DNA of 11,472 nt. It comes from Stramenopiles sp. TOSAG23-2 (Eukaryota > Sar). Below the pieces are notes generated by a model that saw only the letters and a program-made list of their open reading frames with translations, had not been told where the DNA came from and ran no database searches. The position numbers and the translations under genes are program-made. Location: contig LT649932.1 in NCBI GenBank assembly GCA_900128395.1, forward strand, positions 1-11,472, in the 5' to 3' direction. Below, in pieces: positions 5,989 through 11,472 of the stretch; position 1 is the stretch's first letter, and each line of letters opens with the position of its first letter.

Positions 5989-8900
5989 ATGGCTTCTGCT
6001 GAAAAGAAATATAACGTTGGATTAAACCTGCCTGGAAATGCTGAAGGTAACGAAACAAAAAACAATGGTGAGAGTGTCGAAATTCTTGATATAAACTTAG
6101 CAGCCTTTATACCTTTATCGGTCAGGCGTATTGTTTTAAATAATAATAAAATACCAGATGCGCCATTTAAAGATCTTGTAGAAGGAGTGGTGCTTCTGGC
6201 TGATATTTCTGGTTTTACAGCATTAGGAGAAAAATTAATGGAAGAATTTGGTGACTCGACCGGTGCAGAAAAATTTGCTGAAGCAATATCCTCAGCTATT
6301 TCAGACTTGGTTAACGTTTTGCACAGGTATGAAGGCGAATGTGTCAAAATAGCTGGAGATTGTTTAATATGTTGCTTTGTATCTAACGAAGAGGAAGATG
6401 GGGGTGACGAAACCGCATTTCGTAATGCAAAATTGTGTGCAATTGACTTGCTCAACACTATTAAAAAATCAAACGAATCATTAGATCTTCATGGGGGAAT
6501 TGCAACAGGGACAATACAACGGTTGCATGTAAAAGAATTACGTGGATCCAGTCCAAGAAGTAATTCGGCTCGACAGCGTATGAAGGCTAGGGATGAGGCA
6601 ATCATGACTAAAGCTGAATTGGAACGCTCAAAACAACGCTGGTATTTGATTGCTGGACGGCCAATTAAAATTGCTGGAGAATTGTTGGAGAAAGCTCCAC
6701 CTGGTGTTATCAAAATGTTTGGTGGTATGAATATTTCAAGAGAAACTCTACCGGAGCAAATTGGTATAGACGATTTAAAAAAAAGCCAACCAGAAAAATT
6801 GCAGCGTGAAGCATCTAGGCGTATAACTATGGTTGACAAGTTTGTCACTGAATTAAGTAACTGTCCCAAAAAGGCAAAAGCATATTTGCCTCCAATTGTC
6901 GCAGCAAAGAACGCAAATAACGTTGGAAAATTTACAAATGAAAAAAGAAGAGTTGTTATTGCTTTCGTAAGTGTACCGGGGCTTGAAAAAAAGGCTGTTA
7001 AAAGTCAAGGAGTCGAAGCTGCGCATTTAAATGATGTCTATTCTGCCCTAAAATCAGTCTTAAACAAATTTGAAGGTTTAATGCGTGATTTTTTGTTTGA
7101 AGACAAAGGTTGTACGATGATATGCTGCTTTGGAATTGATCAAATTTCAGAAGTTGATGCATTGCGAGCTGTATTGTTTGCACTTGAAGCAACTGCGGCA
7201 TGTGAGACATTAACAGAGCCATGTAAGATAGGTATTTCGATGGGTCAATGTTTTACTGGCGTATGTGGTCATGTAACAAGATGCGATTTTGTTGTAATGG
7301 GACCAGAGGTAAATATGGCGGCACGTTTAATGGGTAAAGCTGAAACGGGGAAAATTCTTGTTAGTGAGAGGGTATATAATGCCACACAAAATTATGTTGG
7401 TTATGATATGACAAAGCCAATTGAGTTGAAAGGTAGAGAAGGAACATCACGTGCTCTTCGTCCTTTTGGAAAAAAAGCTGGTGCGGTAAGGCATAAAGCT
7501 CAAGATCAGATGAGCAGTGGTGTATTTGTAGGACGAGAAAGTGAAATGAATGCTTTAAGAGCTGCTTTGAATAATATGCTAGAAAACAAAAGCGGTAGTG
7601 CATTTATTTTGGAAGGCCTTGCTGGAATGGGTAAAAGTGCTATTGTTTGGAATTTTCAAGCTGAAGCTCTAGAGAAAAACGTCAGGTTTTTGATGGGCAC
7701 CGGATCTGCTATTGAAAAGCAGACGCCTTACTTTGCCTTTGCACAAATTTTGTGTGCTGCAGCTAATTTATCCTCAAGCCCAAGTTATGGTGAAGTATTG
7801 GCTTTGAAACACACGTACCAGTTGGATGAAGATGATGTAAACTCACTTGGAATCATTTTGCCATCATTAGCAAAACGAGATGAAGCGGGAAATCAGCTGA
7901 AGCAAGGGCGCCTAGAAGGACGAGCTGCACAAGTATGTCTAAAAATATTTAATTCAATGGAAAATTCTGTCTTTGTTTTCGAGGATGCACATTGGATAGA
8001 TTCCCAATCATGGATAATGCTTCAAATGATTTTGCCGCAATTGTCTAGCGGGTCAATGGTGATGATTGTAACTCGACCACCAAACATGGCATCGCAAATG
8101 AAAGGCGGCGGACAACATGGAACAGAAGGTTTTCGAAATAGTGAAGAGAAAGTGGAAGAGGAGTTTTTAGAGGATGATGACAGAGTCAAATTCTCTAGAA
8201 TATTAGCCGGGTTGAAGGCACAAGCAGATATTACTTTGCTATCCCTAGGAGTCATGGATGAGGCTGGTATGCATGAATTAACTTCAAAGATATTAGAGGT
8301 TCCAATAGAAAAGATAGGGAAACCGTTGTTAAAATTGTTAAATGCAAAGGCCGGTGGTATTCCAATGTATATATCTAGTATGTCTGCTTGGTTAGTAGAG
8401 CGTGGTATGGTAAATAAAGACGATGATGGACGTGTGCAATTCAATGGAGATATTAACAACATTCAGTTTCCTGCATCTATTATGGATACTGTACTTGAGC
8501 GGGTGGATAGTCTTGATGAATATTCAAAAGCTTTGATAAAGGTATGCGCTTGCTTTGGATTTGAGTTTTGCCAAGATTATCTGGATAGTATAATTTGTAA
8601 GTTTATTGGTTCAGAGGATCCCCAAGTGTATCAAAAGGCATTGTCAACACTAGCTGAACGTGGGCTTGTTGTACCTGTTACTGGTGAATCTGTGGCTCAA
8701 ATGATGAAATTTACGCATCAAATTATTTGTGAAAGTGCATATAATTTGATGCTGGATAGCCAGCGACGTGAGGTGCACTTGGCTATTGCAAATGAATACG
8801 AAAATGCCGGCTCAAAATTTGAGATGGAAATACTTGCGTATCATTGGTTACGAAGTGGAGAAGTTGATAGAGGTTGCATTATGCTACAAGCTGCCGCAGA

Positions 8901-11032
8901 GAAAGCGTAAGTAGATTTCATTCCTCTAAAGTGAAAGTAAAAATCCTTTCTCTAACACACCACTCTTTTATAATTGCACTCCACAGGATAGATATTGGAG
9001 CATACAAAGAAGCTGTTAATCAATTGAGTTTAGCAATAGCACATGGAAAAGAGCATAAAAATAAACCGTTATGGTTAAGTTTATTGGGATACACAAAATA
9101 TTTATATGGCAATTGGGACGATGCTGTGACATATGGAGTATTGGCAATGAAAGCCTTAGATGATAAAGAGATTATTCCAGCCATAAGATCAAAGCTTACC
9201 GTTGATGCACTGAAACGAACATATGCAGAATATGAAGATTTACCACCTAGCAAACCTGACAATATAGATGATATTGATCGTGCAAAAATGTATGTATTTT
9301 TTCTTCTCGGATACTGTTTTCAAAGTCGTACAGTCAATAAAAAGGCTTTGATGCAAGAATATGGCCTACAACCATCGGATTTCAAGCGACTTGCACAATA
9401 TTATCATCAAAAGTGCATGATACTTGCATATTACCAGGGGAATGATAATATATGGTGTCTTCAGCATGGCACAGCGCCAAACAGTGGCACATATGAAGTA
9501 GATGAAGTGCGTCAATTTTATCGGCGTGTGCAAAATATTGTTAAGTCAGAAAGGGTCAAACCAGAGCTACGAGTAGATTGTAAGTATGCTTTTTGATACA
9601 TGCCTTTTCATAAATAATTACTAACAATATGTATTTATAATGCACAGGCCTTATGTTTAGCTTTATGTGGTATACACCACACTCTCCGGAGTATTGTAAA
9701 ACTGGTTTGCAACAGATGCTTGAGATTACTGATCTTATTGATGGAAATTTAAAACATGCTAGTAAACTCTCCTTTCATTTTATGATTGGTAGCGGGGTGT
9801 TATTTTCTATAGGTGACTATAAAATGGCAAAACATTTTGGGGATCGGGCTTGCAAAGTTAAATGTGACACTGAGGCAGCAGAGGATACAAAAGCAACGGT
9901 ATTTGAGTATGCAAGATTTACCGAGACGTATATAGCATCTATTACAGGGGATAGACAAAGGGTGAAAGAAGGATACACTAAACATATGGAAATGGGGAAA
10001 AGTTTTGCAAGTAGAAGTCCAAGTAATCGTTGGGGAAGATTTACTACATTAGCTATGGGTGTACAGTACATCGATGAAGGAGAATACGAGCTGGCAGAAA
10101 AATTGATTGCGTCACATTTTCCACATGGACTGATCTATTTTATATACAATGTAAACACCCATTTATCGTTTTTTATAGAATGGCCATGCGAAGTGCTGAT
10201 CAGATTGTACGAATTCCACACAAAGCAAGGAAAGGACACGAAAGAAGCTGTTGTAGTGATGAAACAAGTAAGAGCACGCATGGAAGATTTAGCAAAGACG
10301 CGTCCAGGGATGTATCGGATGTCTGGAGTGGCTTATGGAGCAAGGCTTACATTAATTTTAAAAGATAGGCCATTTGCTGATGTATTAAGCAAATTAAAAG
10401 AAGCATTAGACTATGCCGCTGAGTTAGCAGTAATGCCACAAGACACAATAACTCTTAAACAAGTCGTTGCTCTTTTTGAAAATAGCCAAGAAGGCTTAGA
10501 AATCGCAAAGGAAGAGTTTGAGAAGTTTTGTCCAGGATGTCCACACGTATCGCGAACTCAAAGATTGATAGATGAATTAAAAAGTGGTATAAGAGAGCCA
10601 GTTGATTTATCGTTTGTACCAGAAATTGTCGAGGAAAATAATAATACTGTTGACGATAGCGATCCACTAACGGCAATAGAAAAGAAAATTGTTGAAGCAA
10701 AAGCTAGATTTACAGCTGCAACAGATAAAGATGAAAAGAAGAGTGCACGTGCTACCATGAAAGCCTTAATTAAAGAGAAAAAGGCTCTGGAAGAAAAAAT
10801 TGCTGCAGAGAAAAATGCAATTGATATTGATGCAAAGATTGCAGAATTAGAAACGCAGTTAGCTGAGGCAAATGCAAAGGCAATGCAAGCTATGGAGGAA
10901 GATGATGAAGATGCAGAAGAAATCGCATATGAAGAAGCGGAAAGATTAATGGAAGAATTAGAAGCTTTAAAAGCTATGAGTATACCTAAGAAGAAATTGT
11001 TGGAAGCTCAACAAAAAGACAAAGCAAATTAA
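5989..11032 (+). CDS. soluble adenylyl cyclase-like protein (ADCY10/sAC type), three exons
   Basis: Exons 5989-8906, 8987-9579 and 9648-11032 join in frame to 1631 residues, close to mammalian sAC. The start is fixed by an in-frame TGA two codons upstream (5980-5982). C1 cyclase domain, about 62-245: ADISGF with D72 and AGD with D124 are the two metal-binding aspartates, 52 residues apart as in human sAC. C2, about 318-490, lacks metal residues but supplies K373, N442, R446 and K481, so one active site at the C1/C2 interface is expected. STAND/AAA-type NTPase, about 512-700: Walker A GLAGMGKS at 543-550 and Walker B VFVFEDAHW ending in E665-D666. A winged-helix-like region and TPR-like helices follow (about 760-1500), then an acidic coiled coil (about 1510-1612). 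It should be a cytosolic or organelle-associated, non-membrane enzyme making cAMP from ATP; Val435 at the base-recognition position leaves ATP/GTP choice slightly open. No transmembrane segments or signal peptide are seen. Confidence 0.93.
8907..8986 (+). other. spliceosomal intron 1 of the cyclase gene (80 bases, phase 2)
   Basis: The donor is GTAAGT right after GAAAGC, the branch-like CTAAC is at 8952-8956, and the acceptor is CCACAG. Splicing turns GC|G into Ala973 and continues into a TPR-like Ile-Asp-Ile-Gly-Ala-Tyr stretch in perfect frame. Without splicing, TAA at 8908-8910 (spanning the donor) stops translation at once. Confidence 0.92.
9580..9647 (+). other. spliceosomal intron 2 of the cyclase gene (68 bases, phase 1)
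   Basis: The donor is GTAAGT, a perfect TACTAAC branch site lies at 9619-9625, and the acceptor is TGCACAG. Splicing joins T|GC into Cys1171 and keeps the helical C-terminal region in frame. If retained, the frame ends at TGA 9594-9596. Confidence 0.92.
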
Positions 11033-11033
11033 A

Positions 11034-11039
11034 AATAAA
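11034..11039 (+). terminator. polyadenylation signal AATAAA just after the cyclase stop
   Basis: A canonical hexamer begins one base after the TAA stop. If used, the 3' UTR would be only about 15-35 bases long; the later AATAAA words at 11302, 11359 or 11426 could be used instead. Confidence 0.45.
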
Positions 11040-11182
11040 TTTTGCATTTTCCAACACACTAAAATATATCATATAAAAGATTTTACTGAATGTTTTTTTT
11101 TTAGAAAATGATAGCACATACTTCGTTTTTATACGAACGTCGTACTATTTCCAGAAAGTTATATTTGATGATTATTTTTATA

Positions 11183-11235
11183 TATACTAATATTCCTAAC
11201 ACGGTGAGTTTTGGTCAAATAGGAATATTAGTATA
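11183..11235. repeat. perfect 16-bp inverted repeat with 21-base spacer
   Basis: The left arm TATACTAATATTCCTA (11183-11198) is exactly complementary in reverse to the right arm TAGGAATATTAGTATA (11220-11235). The 21-base spacer is less AT-rich than its surroundings. RNA from either strand would form a strong hairpin. It may be a tiny MITE remnant, a 3'-end or transcript-stability element, or a small-RNA precursor-like foldback. No clear target-site duplication is seen at its edges. Confidence 0.8.
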
Positions 11236-11300
11236 CAAACATGCATACTATGATCCATAATAATCTCATGTGTTTAACCACTTTGTGATGATACTCATGT

Positions 11301-11321
11301 CAATAAATATTGGATTTATTG
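11301..11321. terminator. bidirectional poly(A)-signal hairpin CAATAAAT/ATTTATTG
   Basis: The perfect 8-bp arms CAATAAAT (11301-11308) and ATTTATTG (11314-11321) flank a 5-base spacer. The hexamer AATAAA reads on the plus strand at 11302-11307 and on the minus strand at 11315-11320, so the element could end transcripts from both sides. Confidence 0.45.
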
Positions 11322-11472
11322 TTACTAAAAAAGAATTCGTTTGGATTCATTTTGATACAATAAATAATATTAAAACAAGAATCGTTTTAGCAGTTTTTTT
11401 CACGGATATATGTAAAACTTTTTGAAATAAATGGAAAGGAAAGCAATTTAGCTATATTTACACGATATATAT

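Larger units (their letters stand above)
11033..11472. other. downstream flank of the cyclase gene
   Basis: No gene is visible in these 440 bases. It holds the cyclase 3' UTR with an immediate AATAAA, a T-run near 11093-11102, a perfect 16-bp inverted repeat, a two-sided AATAAA/TTTATT hairpin, and further AATAAA words at 11359-11364 and 11426-11431. The TTTATT on the minus strand would fit the end of a convergent gene lying beyond the window. Confidence 0.6.

Noticed and set aside
5961-6458. 165-codon minus-strand open frame over the cyclase start
   Set aside because: Antisense shadow of the C1 cyclase domain; Ser/Pro-rich text that follows from the coding strand.

Overview
The window is nuclear DNA from a microbial eukaryote. 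The intergenic stretches are very AT-rich and full of AT and CA/GT microsatellites. One gene carries two short spliceosomal introns (80 and 68 bases) with GTAAGT donors, CTAAC-type branch sites and CAG acceptors. AATAAA signals follow two of the stop codons, and every chosen start has A at -3. The code looks standard: TAA and TGA act as stops and Gln is CAA/CAG, which argues against a typical ciliate. Low intron density with this protein content would fit a stramenopile, a chytrid-like fungus or a similar protist. The sequence alone does not settle the lineage.

Four genes alternate in direction. (1) 308-2008, minus: a CH-SH3 adaptor-like protein with a C-terminal Cys/His cluster. (2) 2424-2756, plus: a 110-residue basic protein of unknown function, divergent from gene 1. 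(3) 3318-5408, minus: a 696-residue flavin Baeyer-Villiger-type monooxygenase of a mainly bacterial/fungal subfamily, convergent with gene 2. (4) 5989-11032, plus, three exons: a 1631-residue soluble adenylyl cyclase (ADCY10/sAC-type) with tandem class III cyclase domains, a STAND/AAA NTPase and a TPR-like helical region, divergent from gene 3. Downstream is a gene-free flank with a perfect 16-bp inverted repeat and a back-to-back polyadenylation hairpin, which suggests a convergent gene beyond the right edge.

Nothing shows that the four genes form one pathway. The sAC-like protein is the most informative. It keeps both metal-binding aspartates, the substrate lysine and the transition-state Asn/Arg pair. 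It has Val where sAC has the adenine-contacting Thr, appears to lack the bicarbonate-binding Arg of mammalian sAC, has an insertion of about 30 residues in C1, and ends in an acidic coiled coil. I do not see a wholly new system. The cyclase's altered ligand residues, the CH-SH3-CysHis architecture and the palindrome-rich divergent promoter are the points most worth following.
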